Shown: positions 52,139-61,458 of the stretch, in pieces | How positions within the stretch are numbered: position 1 is the first letter of the stretch | How the letters are laid out: each line of letters starts with the position of its first letter | NCBI GenBank assembly: GCA_026004215.1 | Contig: BPIR01000001.1 | Coordinates: 620,001-684,000, forward strand | Length of the DNA stretch: 64,000 nt | DNA from: Candidatus Binatia bacterium | GTDB taxonomy: Bacteria > Desulfobacterota > Binatia > HRBIN30 | Direction of reading: 5' to 3' | Program-made: the position numbers and the translations under genes | Notes under the pieces: model-generated | Databases searched by the model: none | Told to the model about the DNA's origin: nothing | Seen by the model: only the letters and a program-made list of their open reading frames with translations

Positions 52139-52766
52139 CCCGCCCCTCGGCTACCGCGGCATGCCCAAGCCGGTGGGTGCCCCGTCCGCTTCGCGAATTC
52201 TGCACTGTTCCTGGGAACCAACGGCTTTGCCCCCGAAGGTCGTTCGTATTTCGCCGAACGGGTAGCCGTTGGAAGCCACGCTCACGAATGACACCGGCTC
52301 AACGTAAGCTCATTGCTCGCTCGGACAGCGTCTCACTTCCCGCACGAAGCACACAACGGCCGCGTTTGCGCGCCCCGGGGTGCCCGTGAAGAGAAGGGCC
52401 CGGGTAGAACGGCAATTGACCTGCGGCTTGTCGGTCAATGAAGCGTGCCCGGGGAAAAAGTTGTTCCGTTCGCCCTCGTCACCCGTGCGTTACCGCTTCC
52501 GACCGCGACCGCAAGGGCGCCAGAGCGATCACCTCGGGCCACGCATTGCCGGACGCTGTCCCGTGGTGGTTGCCGCACACGGGAGCTTCGCAGTTGCTTC
52601 GTCGGACTCCGGACCCGCACCCGTGCGGTAGTGCGCTCGCTCGGTGGCCGACAGTTTTAAAAACCCTAAATCGTACAGCCGGTGGCTTTACTTGGGAGAA
52701 CAGTTGGCCACCGCCTTCACGGCTCGAATTTTTTCCCCTTATGGAGAACTAGCCGGCCAAAACGGG
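52139..52766. other. Intergenic region
   Basis: About 630 bp between the DUF3303-like gene and the convergent slp-like gene. I see no gene, RNA or clear terminator. Short open frames on both strands have poor composition. Confidence 0.55.
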
Positions 52767-53306
52767 TCAGAAGGCGTGCGGGCGGTAGTACCAAAACGGT
52801 GGCCAGTATGGCGGGCCCCACGGCCAGGGGTGATAGTAAACAACCGGGGCGTGCGCGGCGCGGCCCTCCGGCTCTTGCCATAACACAATGGAATCGGCCG
52901 CGATAACGGGAAAGCGATACGGGCGATCGCCAATGGTTCCTTCCCGCACCTCGCGCACCCGGCCTAGCACCGTCACACTGCGGCCGCGGGCGTAAATTTC
53001 CGGGTCGAGCAACTCCGGGCGGCAGGCAAGAAAGCGCCCCTGGGATTGATCCCCTCGCCGGGGGCGAGCGGAGTCGTCCAACGGTCGAGCTACCACCTCG
53101 AGGCAAGTTTCCTCCGCACCGACATGAGCGTGTGCAATGGTGCCTCCCCATCGCACGCGCGTGCCGATGCCTTCGCCGCGCTGGGCTTGGGCAACAGTCA
53201 GGGGTTCGATGTCGCCGGCTCGCAGGTTTTCTGGGACGCGCGCCCCACATCCAGAGAGGATCCAGCCGACTACAACCATGGAGCCCAAGAAACAGAAACT
53301 TTTCAT
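52767..53306 (-). CDS. Slp-family outer-membrane lipoprotein
   Basis: A 179-aa protein. The signal peptide ends in lipobox LSGC with Cys at residue 20. The body matches Slp proteins: RVRWGGTIAHAHVG, TCLEVVARPLDDSARPRR, GRFLACRPELLDPEIYARG, SVTVLGRVREVREGTIGDR and IVLWQEPE. The C-terminus is rich in Pro, Trp and Tyr, as often seen in this family. Slp proteins are outer-membrane lipoproteins induced by starvation or acid; the precise role is unclear. This is good evidence for a Gram-negative envelope. Confidence 0.88.
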   Translation of the reverse strand: MKSFCFLGSMVVVGWILSGCGARVPENLRAGDIEPLTVAQAQRGEGIGTRVRWGGTIAHAHVGAEETCLEVVARPLDDSARPRRGDQSQGRFLACRPELLDPEIYARGRSVTVLGRVREVREGTIGDRPYRFPVIAADSIVLWQEPEGRAAHAPVVYYHPWPWGPPYWPPFWYYRPHAF

Positions 53307-53443
53307 TGTAAACCCGACCTCCGGCGATCGTCCCTTGACGAGTCGCTGCGAGTTTTATTGAAGAAAGTGTTCTGTTGCACGGCAAAGCGCCGCGCGTCAT
53401 GGGTGAAGTCGTTCAGGCATTCATTGGAACACTGAGGAACCGC

Positions 53444-53659
53444 ATGTCAGTCGAGCGCACCCTTCAAGAAGCACTGCAATCTCTGCCCGACCGTGAAGCG
53501 GCCGAAGAGGCGCAGCTATGGGTGTGCCGAGTCGAAGTGCTGCTCGAGTGGATCTTGCAACATCCAAAACTCGTGGAAGTGCGCCACGAGGCGGCGCGGC
53601 TTTTAACGGATCTGCGTGGCGAGGACGTGCTGGAACCTCCTCCGAATCGCAAGGTTTAA
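53444..53659 (+). CDS. Small hypothetical protein
   Basis: A 71-aa helical protein. The ATG at 53444 is preferred because GAGGA precedes it by five bases; a TTG at 53375 or ATG at 53399 would extend it. Sequence includes MSVERTLQEALQSLPDREAA and an acidic end (RGEDVLEPPP). No family recognised. It ends four bases inside the convergent YkgJ-like gene. Confidence 0.5.
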   Translation: MSVERTLQEALQSLPDREAAEEAQLWVCRVEVLLEWILQHPKLVEVRHEAARLLTDLRGEDVLEPPPNRKV

Positions 53660-54090
53660 CTCCGCCCCTCCTGGTCTTTGTGTTCTTTTCGAATTTGCTC
53701 CGTGGCGGCATGGCGGTCGCCGGGCAGTTCTGCCTTGTAGCCGCAGTCGGGATCGGCCAACGGGATTGCCACGGGCGTACCACCGTACCACGGATAACCG
53801 CGGCAGACCATCGGACGGCTTTCATAGGCTCGACACTTGCCGTCCTCTCCCAGTTGGTCGCAAGTGTACAGGTGAGCGTCGGGCGGCAATTGGCGCGTGT
53901 AAAAGGGGTTCCGGCTCATGGCTTCCGCGCGCGTCAACGGCCGCCAATGCTCTGCCGCAAACTGCATGTCCGAAGGGATTCCGAGTACGCGTGTCAGTTG
54001 CGCGATCGCACGGATCTGTTCCGGCGACTGCTCGACATAAATGACGCGACAGCATGCACCGCAGGCGTTACACAGCTCGGCCACGGGCAC
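53656..54090 (-). CDS. YkgJ-family Cys-cluster protein
   Basis: About 144 aa from the GTG at 54090. An ATG at 54198 would add 36 residues without family similarity, so the start is uncertain. The core has CNACGACC near the N-terminus, then CDQLGEDGKCRAYESRPMVC and a final Cys near PDCGYK. This matches the YkgJ/UPF0153 zinc- or iron-chelating domain. The exact role in the family is not settled. It is divergent from the ceramidase-like gene. Confidence 0.82.
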   Translation of the reverse strand: MPVAELCNACGACCRVIYVEQSPEQIRAIAQLTRVLGIPSDMQFAAEHWRPLTRAEAMSRNPFYTRQLPPDAHLYTCDQLGEDGKCRAYESRPMVCRGYPWYGGTPVAIPLADPDCGYKAELPGDRHAATEQIRKEHKDQEGRS

Positions 54091-54234
54091 CTTTCTATCG
54101 CGAACCTGAATGGCGGGGAAGCCGGGACGTGCTGCGCATGAGGGCGAAACTGCACGAGGCGCAGTGCTTACGCCGCCGCACTCTGCGGACCCACACATTG
54201 ACTTGAGTTGCCTTTTCCGAGTAAGCGCACCTGC

Positions 54235-55989
54235 ATGCGTACGCCGGTCGCACAGGTAGCGATACTCATTTTCGTGCTGACAAGCTGGGGTTGCGGCGAC
54301 GACGGCGAACCAACAGATCGAACGCCAGCCGCACCAGTTTTGCGTGTCGGTGTGGCGGCCGTGCCCATCACCCCTTGCGGGGAGAATGCCGATTGGGACG
54401 GCCCGATCACCTCGACAGGGGTTTGGGGGGAGCAGTTCGAAGACCGCAACGGCAACGGCCGCTGGGATCTTGGTGAGCCGTACACCAACGACCCGCGCAA
54501 TTCAGAGCTCGATCCCAGTTCGCGCACCAAGTACGATGGAATTTTCCTCGCTGGCTTTGGCTCCAATCGCGTTGCCCTCGGGTGTCACGACGATATCTGG
54601 GCACGTGCGCTGGTGCTGGAGGCCGGAGACACCAAAGTGGCGCTCGTCAGTGTGGATTTAGTCGGCACCTTGAAGCATGGGCGCTACTATGGGTTCGCCA
54701 AAGCCGAGTCCCTGGTGGATCCGAGCCTCGGCATCGACGCGTTTTTTTACAGCAGCACCCACAACCATGAAGGCCCCGATGCCTTGGGCCTGTGGGGATC
54801 GGAAATGTTTCGGGACGGCAAGTTTCCGCTGTACCTTCAGTTCGTCGATCGCCAAGTGGCCCGCGCGATCAACCAAGCTGCCGACCCGGCACGGATGCGC
54901 CCGGTGCGGGTGCGAGCCGCGGTCACTAATCCCCAGCTCGATGCGGAGCTGCGCGGCCTGCAGGTACGCACGCGTTGCCGGCCGCCTTGGTTTTTCGATG
55001 ACGAGCTGCGTGTGGTGCAATTCCTGGATTGGAACGGTGCCACGGTAGCCACGCTGGTAAACTGGAACACGCACCCGGAGTCCCTGGAAGATCAAAATCT
55101 CTATGTGAGTTCCGACTTCCCTGGATTCATTCGCTCGCGCATCGAGGCAGCGTTGGGCGGCACAGCCGTGTACTTCTCCGGCGACCTCGGTGCGGTAGAA
55201 ATTGTGGGCGACACGTGCGTGGGCAATGCCGATCCCCGACCCGGGGGAGGCAACGAATTCGACCGCCGCGACGATTTGGGATTCGCCCGCACGCAACGCA
55301 TCGGTGAACTTGTCGGCGATGCGGCTTTGCGGGCGTTGGCCCGTGCGGAAGAACTCGATATTCACGCTCTCGATGCGCGGCTCACGCGCTATTACCTCTC
55401 CGGCAGCAACGCTTTGTTTTTCTTTGCCAATCAAATCGGAATTCTCGACCTCGACGAGCAAGTGTTCAGCTTCGAGCACTGTCCGCCGGGCGCGGGCATT
55501 TGCGTCCCCGTGGAGCAGCAGCTCCTCCAGCTCCTCGACCGCGGCGGGCGGCCCCAACTGCAACTGGTCACGCTGCCCGGCGAAGTCTTTCCGGAACTCG
55601 TTTACGGCGTGGAGCAACACCGCCGCACCGATTGCCCTGAGGCGCACACGGGCGAACCGTACGAGCCGGCCCTGCTCCCTCATTTGCGGGCGCCGTACCG
55701 CGTGTTTCTCGGGCTGTCGCCCGACGAGCTGGGCTACATCGTGCCTGGTTACGACTTTTACCCGGCGCCCTCGCTCGACGAAGAGGCACGCGACGTATGT
55801 CACGGCAGCTCGTACGACCCGGCGTTCCCGAACCGAAGGGTTCCCCCTCATTACCACGAGAGTCTCTCGGTGGGCTTAGACATTGCCGCAGCCGTGAACT
55901 GCAAGATCCTGGAAATGCTCGGGCTCGAAGCCGAGTTCCGGAACAACGGCGCATGCCAGCGCACCTTTGGGCGATCGGTACCGCGCTAA
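54235..55989 (+). CDS. Neutral/alkaline ceramidase-like lipoprotein
   Basis: A 584-aa protein from the ATG at 54235. The N-terminal signal leads to a Cys at residue 20 in a somewhat atypical lipobox (SWGC). RVGVAAVPITPCG near residue 40 is the opening motif of the non-lysosomal ceramidase family, followed by an EF-hand-like insert DRNGNGRWDLGEP. SSTHNHEGPDALG (near 180) and NWNTHPESLED (near 280) supply the zinc His residues, and FSGDLGAVEIVG follows. The family hydrolyses the amide of ceramides; here it is probably exported. It overlaps the start of the next gene by 37 bp. Confidence 0.82.
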   Translation: MRTPVAQVAILIFVLTSWGCGDDGEPTDRTPAAPVLRVGVAAVPITPCGENADWDGPITSTGVWGEQFEDRNGNGRWDLGEPYTNDPRNSELDPSSRTKYDGIFLAGFGSNRVALGCHDDIWARALVLEAGDTKVALVSVDLVGTLKHGRYYGFAKAESLVDPSLGIDAFFYSSTHNHEGPDALGLWGSEMFRDGKFPLYLQFVDRQVARAINQAADPARMRPVRVRAAVTNPQLDAELRGLQVRTRCRPPWFFDDELRVVQFLDWNGATVATLVNWNTHPESLEDQNLYVSSDFPGFIRSRIEAALGGTAVYFSGDLGAVEIVGDTCVGNADPRPGGGNEFDRRDDLGFARTQRIGELVGDAALRALARAEELDIHALDARLTRYYLSGSNALFFFANQIGILDLDEQVFSFEHCPPGAGICVPVEQQLLQLLDRGGRPQLQLVTLPGEVFPELVYGVEQHRRTDCPEAHTGEPYEPALLPHLRAPYRVFLGLSPDELGYIVPGYDFYPAPSLDEEARDVCHGSSYDPAFPNRRVPPHYHESLSVGLDIAAAVNCKILEMLGLEAEFRNNGACQRTFGRSVPR

Positions 55990-56594
55990 TCTACGGCCTG
56001 GCAGTGCTGCATGCGCGGACGGCTGGTGCTCACGTCCCGTGGTTGCGCCCCGTGCTCCTCGACCTGATCCGCGAGAGCGAGTGCGTTGTGGTCGGTGGAG
56101 TTGAAGCCACCGAGGCAGACAGCCGCGGACGGGGTGTGGTCTTGTTGCGCCGCCCCATGTCGTGGTGCGAAATGAACTTTTCCGAGCCGCTCCGCATTCG
56201 CACGGGAACTGCGCTCCCGGGCGGCGCCTCGTTCGTCTTTTTCCTGCGCCGCGATGCGGCCGGTTGGCGCGATGTCGCCCCCGCCGGCGTGGTGTTTCCC
56301 TTCGATCGCCACGAACAGAAACGGATCCACCGGGCATTGCGCCAGCTCTCGAAAGGGTACATAGAGCGCCGGGTAGCATTACAGCGCGCAGCGCTGGTCG
56401 GGCTTCTCGGCGCCGCCAACCTCGACTGGCGCTACCATGCCGCGGTGGCGTTGTACTCTTTGTCGCAAAGCTCGGGAGGGTGGACCGAGAGCGAGCGACA
56501 GCGCCTCGATCACTACCTTCGCAGCGAAAAGGACCCAGCCGTCCAGCAGCTCTTGCGACACATCAGTGGTGGGATACCGGCGTCGGCGGAGTGA
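55953..56594 (+). CDS. Exported hypothetical protein
   Basis: A 213-aa protein from the ATG at 55953, overlapping the end of the ceramidase-like gene, so probably co-transcribed and translationally coupled. Its N-terminal hydrophobic segment (LWAIGTALIYGLAVLHARTA) looks like a signal peptide ending near AGA. The mature part has mixed alpha/beta character, with SECVVVGGVEATEAD suggesting a small beta domain, and a helical C-terminus. No family recognised. It converges on the ferritin-like gene with a 32-bp tail overlap. Confidence 0.65.
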   Translation: MPAHLWAIGTALIYGLAVLHARTAGAHVPWLRPVLLDLIRESECVVVGGVEATEADSRGRGVVLLRRPMSWCEMNFSEPLRIRTGTALPGGASFVFFLRRDAAGWRDVAPAGVVFPFDRHEQKRIHRALRQLSKGYIERRVALQRAALVGLLGAANLDWRYHAAVALYSLSQSSGGWTESERQRLDHYLRSEKDPAVQQLLRHISGGIPASAE

Positions 56595-57654
56595 GGTTCG
56601 CTCCTGCCGCTTGCAACTGGAAGAAAAACTGGAGTAACGCCGGCGGCACAGCGGTTTCCTCTTCCTGCGTCGAGTCGGGAAGCGATTCGTAACCGAGAAT
56701 GCCCAGCTCCTGGAACTTCTCCCGTACCCGCGGAGTGAGCAAGCCGAGTCGCTTGAGGTTGGGCACGATCTTGGAGAACAAAATCTGTCGAAAGCCCACC
56801 ATGAACGGGGTGCGCAGGGACCACGGCAGCCAAACCTTCGGGTCGAGGCCAATGCGTTCCCACACTTCGCCCATCAGGAGCCGATCGCGCATGAGAACAG
56901 TGGCCTCGATGACAAACTCCTCGCGCTCCTTGAGTTCCGTGGAAGACATTTCCTTCGTGTACAAATCTTCCAGGGACAGCACCCCGAAGGCGACGTGCCG
57001 GGCTTCGTCGCGCATCACGTAACTTGTAATTTGCTGAATCAGAGGCTCGTCGGGCTGAATGAACTTCATGAGCCCAAAGGCAGCAAGCGCCAAGCCTTCG
57101 ACCATGATTTGCATGCCCAGATAAACCATATCCCACCGCGACTCGCGAATGATCTGGTCCAGCAGGGTGTGAAGATGCGGGTTCACCGGGTAGCTGAGGC
57201 CCAGCTTTTCGGTCAGGTAGCGGCGGTACACCTCCACATGGCGGGCCTCGTCAGCCACTTGGTTGGCCGCGTAAAATTTGGCTTCTGTGTAGGGTACAGC
57301 ACAGACGAGCTGGGCCGTCGCCAGCAGCGCACCTTGCTCGCCGTGCATGAACTGAGAAAGCATCCACGCATCCATGTGGTGTTTGAGCTTCCGGCGCATG
57401 GCCACGTCGAGCTTCTCGGGTGGCTGCAGCACGGCGTCAAACGCGTCTACGTTTTCCTGGCGGACGCGTTCCGGGTCAACATCAATGGACCAATCGATGT
57501 CTGTGGAGGCGTTCCACTGCAGTCGTTTGCCCTTTTCGTACAAGCGCACGAGCTCGTCGCGGCGAAACTTGTATTCCCAGTCGAACACCGCATCGTAACG
57601 CGTGGGAATCGCCTCGCGCGGTCCACTCGCTGGCAGCTCGATCTCGCGAAACAT
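56563..57654 (-). CDS. Ferritin-like diiron protein (AurF/R2-like)
   Basis: A 363-aa protein from the ATG at 57654, preceded by GGGAGG. It is a four-helix ferritin-like protein with carboxylate/His ligands: HGEQGALL (near 115), ADEARHVEVY (near 145; E-x-x-H), EGLALAAFG (near 200) and MRDEARHVAFG (near 232; second E-x-x-H). This set fits a diiron oxygenase or R2-like oxidase, similar to AurF-type N-oxygenases. The substrate is unknown. No pathway genes are adjacent. Confidence 0.8.
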   Translation of the reverse strand: MFREIELPASGPREAIPTRYDAVFDWEYKFRRDELVRLYEKGKRLQWNASTDIDWSIDVDPERVRQENVDAFDAVLQPPEKLDVAMRRKLKHHMDAWMLSQFMHGEQGALLATAQLVCAVPYTEAKFYAANQVADEARHVEVYRRYLTEKLGLSYPVNPHLHTLLDQIIRESRWDMVYLGMQIMVEGLALAAFGLMKFIQPDEPLIQQITSYVMRDEARHVAFGVLSLEDLYTKEMSSTELKEREEFVIEATVLMRDRLLMGEVWERIGLDPKVWLPWSLRTPFMVGFRQILFSKIVPNLKRLGLLTPRVREKFQELGILGYESLPDSTQEEETAVPPALLQFFFQLQAAGANLTPPTPVSHH

Positions 57655-57958
57655 CGCCACCCTCCCTTCGGATGAGACTATGCGCTTTGTCTTTCTAAAA
57701 GTTGTACAGGCAACCCACAAGGGGAATGGGAAGCAAAGACGTGGTTTTCCAGTCTATTCAGTCAAATCGACCGCCTACTTGGCCGATCTCGATTGCCTGC
57801 CGTGGTTACCTACCGGTTCAGCACCCTGGGTACACAAGTGCCAGGCAACCGCCGGCTTCTCGAAAAAAGGTCCCCCCACGCAAACCGCCGCGCGCGGGGG
57901 TGGCTGCTTGTTACCCTCTGCTAGCCGAGGCAAGCTTTATTGGTTAATCGGGGGCACT
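57655..57958. other. Divergent promoter region
   Basis: About 300 bp between the divergent ferritin-like and glycosyltransferase genes. It should hold promoters for both. It contains a GC-rich dyad with C5/G5 arms around 57872-57903, but no unambiguous promoter or RNA element that I can name. Confidence 0.5.
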
Positions 57959-58894
57959 ATGTTTCAGGGGCACAAAGTCGCGGTAATAATCCCGGCTCGA
58001 AACGAGGCCGCACATCTTCCCAGTGTCCTATCGGCGATTCCTAGTTTCGTCGACCTTATTGTCGTGGTCGATGATGGGTCAGAAGACGGAACGGCAGAAG
58101 TGGCCAGGCGGTTTAACGACCAGCGCATTCACGTGGTCCAGAACCGCGCCCCCCACGGCGTGGGTGCGGCTACTATCCGAGGCTTCTCGGAAGCGAGGAG
58201 GCAAAGCGCCGACATTTTGGTCAAAGTCGACGGTGATGGTCAGATGGACCCCACGCAGATTGCTAACCTCTTGGAGCCCATCGTCGACGGGGGGTTCGGT
58301 TACTCGAAAGCCAACCGGTTTTTGCACACGGACGCGCTTCGCGAGATGCCGACCGCCCGCCTCCTCGGGAACATATTTCTCACCTTCCTCACAAAACTGG
58401 CATCCGGTTATTGGCACATCTTCGACCCCCAAAACGGCTTTGTCGCTATTCGTGCGGAGAACCTGGAAAAACTGCCGCTCGAAGAGATCGCCAAAGACTT
58501 CTTCTTCGAAAACGACATGCTGATCCACCTCAACATCATTGGCGTCCGGGTCAAGGATGTGCCCATCCCTGCACGATACGGCAGCGAAGAGTCGGACCTA
58601 CGCATTTGGAAGGTCGTTCTCACCTTCCCTCCGCGCCTCGTGCACGGGTTGTGGCGGCGGATTTGGCGCAAGTACGTGCTGCGAGACTTCTCGCCAATCG
58701 CCGTATTCTGGCTGCTGGGCTTGCCTTTGCTTGTGTTTGGCCTTTTTTACGGCTCCTGGCACTGGGCAGTTTCGCTGTGGAGTGGTAAACCCGCTGCCAC
58801 CGGCACGGTCATGCTGAGTGTGCTTCCTTTCTTGGTCGGGTTCGAGCTGATTCTGCAAGCGATCGTGCTGGAAATCCGCGAAAGTGCCCGATGA
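57959..58894 (+). CDS. Membrane-anchored family 2 glycosyltransferase
   Basis: A 311-aa protein from the ATG at 57959. The GT-A domain has VAVIIPARNEAAHLPSVLSA, VVVDDGSEDGT and KVDGDGQMDP with the D-x-D sugar-nucleotide site. FFENDMLIHLNIIG follows. Two C-terminal membrane segments (near 250-275 and 280-305) anchor it. It resembles polyprenyl- or dolichyl-phosphate glycosyltransferases of the GtrB/DPM type. It overlaps purN by 4 bp. Confidence 0.85.
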   Translation: MFQGHKVAVIIPARNEAAHLPSVLSAIPSFVDLIVVVDDGSEDGTAEVARRFNDQRIHVVQNRAPHGVGAATIRGFSEARRQSADILVKVDGDGQMDPTQIANLLEPIVDGGFGYSKANRFLHTDALREMPTARLLGNIFLTFLTKLASGYWHIFDPQNGFVAIRAENLEKLPLEEIAKDFFFENDMLIHLNIIGVRVKDVPIPARYGSEESDLRIWKVVLTFPPRLVHGLWRRIWRKYVLRDFSPIAVFWLLGLPLLVFGLFYGSWHWAVSLWSGKPAATGTVMLSVLPFLVGFELILQAIVLEIRESAR

Positions 58895-59568
58895 ACCAGC
58901 CGCCGCTGCAGCGAATTCCAGGAACTCCGGGGCGCCCACCGCGCCTAGCCGTATTGTTATCGGGAAGCGGCTCTACGCTGCAAAACCTGATCGATCGCAT
59001 CCAATCCGGGGAGCTGGCCGCGGAAATTGCCGTTGTCGTCTCCTCGCGCCCCGATGCGTTTGGCCTGACGCGGGCCCGACAGGCGGGGCTTCGCCACGAA
59101 ACCGTGGCGCGCAAATCTTTCCCGACCGTCGACGCATTCAACGACGCGCTTCACGCCGTGCTCGACCGCGTCGGTGTCGACCTCGTCGTTCTCGCAGGCT
59201 TCCTGTCGCCTTTCCAGTTGCGCGGCCGCTATCAGTTCCGCGTGCTCAACGTCCACCCCGCTTTGATCCCAGCATTTTCCGGTAAAGGATTTTACGGCTT
59301 ACACGTGCATCGCGCCGTACTTGCCGCAGGCGTAAAGGTGAGCGGCTGCACGGTGCATTTTGCAGACGACGAATACGACCACGGCCCGATCATTTTCCAA
59401 GAGTGCGTTCCCGTGCTGGACCACGACACGCCCGAAAGCTTGGCCATGCGCATTCAAGCCGTCGAGCGCCGCCTGTACCCCGCCGCTATTCGTCTGTGGG
59501 CGGAGGGGCGTCTCGCCGTGCGCGGCCCCCGGGTGGTGATCCTGCCGCAGCACGCCACCGAGGTTTGA
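58891..59568 (+). CDS. purN: Phosphoribosylglycinamide formyltransferase PurN
   Basis: A 225-aa protein with its ATG overlapping the glycosyltransferase stop. LAVLLSGSGSTLQNLID is the phosphate-binding start. The catalytic Asn-x-His is present in VLNVHPALIPAF, and the catalytic Asp in HFADDEYDHGPI. GKGFYGLHVHRAVLAAG is typical of the family. It transfers formyl from 10-formyl-THF to GAR in purine synthesis. It stands apart from other pur genes here. Confidence 0.95.
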   Translation: MNQPPLQRIPGTPGRPPRLAVLLSGSGSTLQNLIDRIQSGELAAEIAVVVSSRPDAFGLTRARQAGLRHETVARKSFPTVDAFNDALHAVLDRVGVDLVVLAGFLSPFQLRGRYQFRVLNVHPALIPAFSGKGFYGLHVHRAVLAAGVKVSGCTVHFADDEYDHGPIIFQECVPVLDHDTPESLAMRIQAVERRLYPAAIRLWAEGRLAVRGPRVVILPQHATEV

Positions 59569-59710
59569 CTTCGAATGAGCGAGCGGGCCTCGGACGGCGA
59601 CGCCGCCATTCCTGGCGCTCCACCCGATCCCGATCCCGAGCCCGCGCACACGAGTACATGACCCAACTATGGGCCCGAGGCGCCGGTACGGGCACCCCCT
59701 CAAGCAAAGT

Positions 59711-60349
59711 TCACTGGCGCGTCGCGCCCTCTGCAGGTGGAGATTGCTCCGGGTTACCTGGCGCTGCCGCAGACGAGGGAGCAGCGCTCTTCCCTTTCTT
59801 CTTGCTCAATGGCGCCAGCACGACACTGAGCATTCGGCCTTCCATCTTCGGCGTTCCCTCGGGCTGGGCCACGTCGGCAAGCGCCTCGCAGACTTTGAGT
59901 AGCTTTTCGCGGCCCAGGTCTTGATACGCCATTTCCCGTCCACGAAAACGCAAGACGTACTTGACGCGATCCCCCTCCGCTAAAAACTCTCTACCTTTTT
60001 GAATTTGTCGCTCGAGGTCGCCCACATCGGTGCGATATCCGAGCCGGAGCTCCTTTACCGTTGTCGTCGCTTGCTTGCGCCGAGCCTCTGCCTCCTTCTT
60101 GTGTTGCTGGTACTTGAACTTCCCATAATCCATGATCCGGCAAACGGGCGGATCCGCATTGGGCGCCACCTCCACCAAGTCGAGCTGTGCCTCCTCGGCA
60201 CGACGCAAGGCTTCCTCTATGGGAACGATGCCTAGCTGGGTACCGTCCGGACCAATCAGGCGAACTCGAGAGGCGCGAATGTACCGATTAATGCGATGCT
60301 GGTCGGGTGGCGGGGGAATGAACCGTGGGCCTCGTCCGCGAAATGCCAA
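59711..60349 (-). CDS. infC: Translation initiation factor IF-3
   Basis: A 212-aa IF-3 starting at a TTG, with AAGGAG five bases upstream; rare start codons are typical for infC and underlie its autoregulation. The N-terminal domain has INRYIRASRVRLIGPDG and LVEVAPNADPPVCRIMDYGK. The C-terminal domain has TTTVKELRLGYRTDVGDLE and KYVLRFRGREMAYQDLG. An Ala/Pro/Ser-rich tail of about 30 residues is added. The usual rpmI and rplT do not follow; instead the gene converges on purN with about 140 bp between them. Confidence 0.97.
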   Translation of the reverse strand: MAFRGRGPRFIPPPPDQHRINRYIRASRVRLIGPDGTQLGIVPIEEALRRAEEAQLDLVEVAPNADPPVCRIMDYGKFKYQQHKKEAEARRKQATTTVKELRLGYRTDVGDLERQIQKGREFLAEGDRVKYVLRFRGREMAYQDLGREKLLKVCEALADVAQPEGTPKMEGRMLSVVLAPLSKKKGKSAAPSSAAAPGNPEQSPPAEGATRQ

Positions 60350-60472
60350 AATGTCTCCTTCCTCGAACTCGCGCGTTGGGCGCCCTTTTTACACTGGTTT
60401 TGGCTGCGACTCAACTGCTCGCACTGCGCTGGCCCAGACGACTCCCAACCCATTGGTTCGGGCACACGCGAC

Positions 60473-61042
60473 TCACACCACGTTGCGGGCTTGCGCCGCC
60501 GCACTCGCTTGCCGGATCAAGGGCATCATCTCGCCGGTACGCTCGGGCAAAACGACGTAACCAAAAAACATCGCCGTCGCAAACAAAAAGGGGACGCGCA
60601 TCAGGCTCGGCGACACCAAACTCGGACCCACATCGGCCATGAGAAAACTCGCCACTCCAATCAATGCCGCCCCCACCCCCAGAAAGATGAAATTTTCCAC
60701 CTTTGCCGCCATGATCAACACGAAAAAGAAGAACAAGAACGACTCCTGGCTTGCACGCGTGAACAACAGTGCGAACGAAATCATCACTGTGTCGCCCACG
60801 AGAACCGGAGCCTGCGTGCGCGCATCGAAGAAAGCGAACGGAGGCGCCGTACCCAACACGACGTTGGACGCAATGGCAACCAGCAGCAAAACCGCGAGGG
60901 GAAGCGGCGACACGTCGCGCCCCAGCTCGACAAACGCGAGCGCCCCGGTAGCCAGGATCAATCCGTACCGGATCAACAAGAAACGCTGCTTGCGCGCAAT
61001 GGCTTCGGCTTCTCGGTGAACCACAAAGCCGCCGTTGAGCAA
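60473..61042 (-). CDS. Orphan six-helix membrane protein, sensor-kinase-like N-terminal domain
   Basis: A 189-aa protein (TTG at 61042; a GTG at 61024 is an alternative). It has about six hydrophobic segments, including LLIRYGLILATGALAFVEL, PLPLAVLLLVAIASNVVLG and FLFFFFVLIMAAKVENFIFLG. The layout resembles the membrane sensor region of some delta-proteobacterial histidine kinases, but the chain ends just after the last helix (QASAAAQARNVV), without kinase or PAS domains. It may be a stand-alone membrane domain or a gene truncated by a lost downstream part. Confidence 0.6.
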   Translation of the reverse strand: MLNGGFVVHREAEAIARKQRFLLIRYGLILATGALAFVELGRDVSPLPLAVLLLVAIASNVVLGTAPPFAFFDARTQAPVLVGDTVMISFALLFTRASQESFLFFFFVLIMAAKVENFIFLGVGAALIGVASFLMADVGPSLVSPSLMRVPFLFATAMFFGYVVLPERTGEMMPLIRQASAAAQARNVV

Positions 61043-61108
61043 CCCCTATGCCACAATGCATTCGGGCAAGCGGCATTCAATTCTCGAGCGTCCTAGTAGC
61101 CCGTGTCG

Positions 61109-61393
61109 TCACTTCTCGATCCACACCCGCCACTGGTTTGCCTCAGGGTGATGCTCGACGGCCAGAACCGCATACCCCTCCGCTTCCGCCGCGCGAGGCA
61201 AATCCGCCGCTCCTTTCGGGTCATCCAACCACAGACACAACACCGCTCCGCGCGGCATTTCTTCCAGGCGAACCTTGGCGCGGACCCAGTTCATCGGGCA
61301 GCATACTCCGCGCAAATCGTACTCTTCGTACCTGCACGTGTCGTTGTTGGTCGTGGCAACGTTGCTATAGTGGGGACGGTCGTTACTGCTCAT
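61109..61393 (-). CDS. TusA-family sulfurtransferase-like protein
   Basis: A 94-aa protein. EYDLRGVCCPMNWVRAKVRL carries the conserved TusA Cys-Pro, but the usual CPxP is CPMN here. LDDPKGAADLPRAAEAEGYA and the C-terminal strand WRVWIE fit the two-layer alpha/beta fold. TusA-like proteins pass persulfide sulfur to partners. Its first codons contain the GCAACGTTGC core, and it is divergent from the helicase gene. Confidence 0.85.
   Translation of the reverse strand: MSSNDRPHYSNVATTNNDTCRYEEYDLRGVCCPMNWVRAKVRLEEMPRGAVLCLWLDDPKGAADLPRAAEAEGYAVLAVEHHPEANQWRVWIEK
61356..61365. promoter_or_regulatory. GCAACGTTGC core between tusA-like and helicase genes
   Basis: The same 10-bp core as at the CRISPR sites, here about 100 bp before the helicase start and within the tusA-like N-terminal codons. 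Outside the CRISPR locus, so either a broader regulon or chance. Confidence 0.25.
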
Positions 61394-61458
61394 GGCGTTG
61401 TTGGCTCGCTCGGGAAACGCCAGTCGTACGTATAGCGTCGGTCAGGTTTACGTGCAGC

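Noticed and set aside
59575..59661. 28-codon frame after purN
   Set aside because: Too short, Pro/Asp-rich, with no conserved feature; could be chance in the purN-infC gap.
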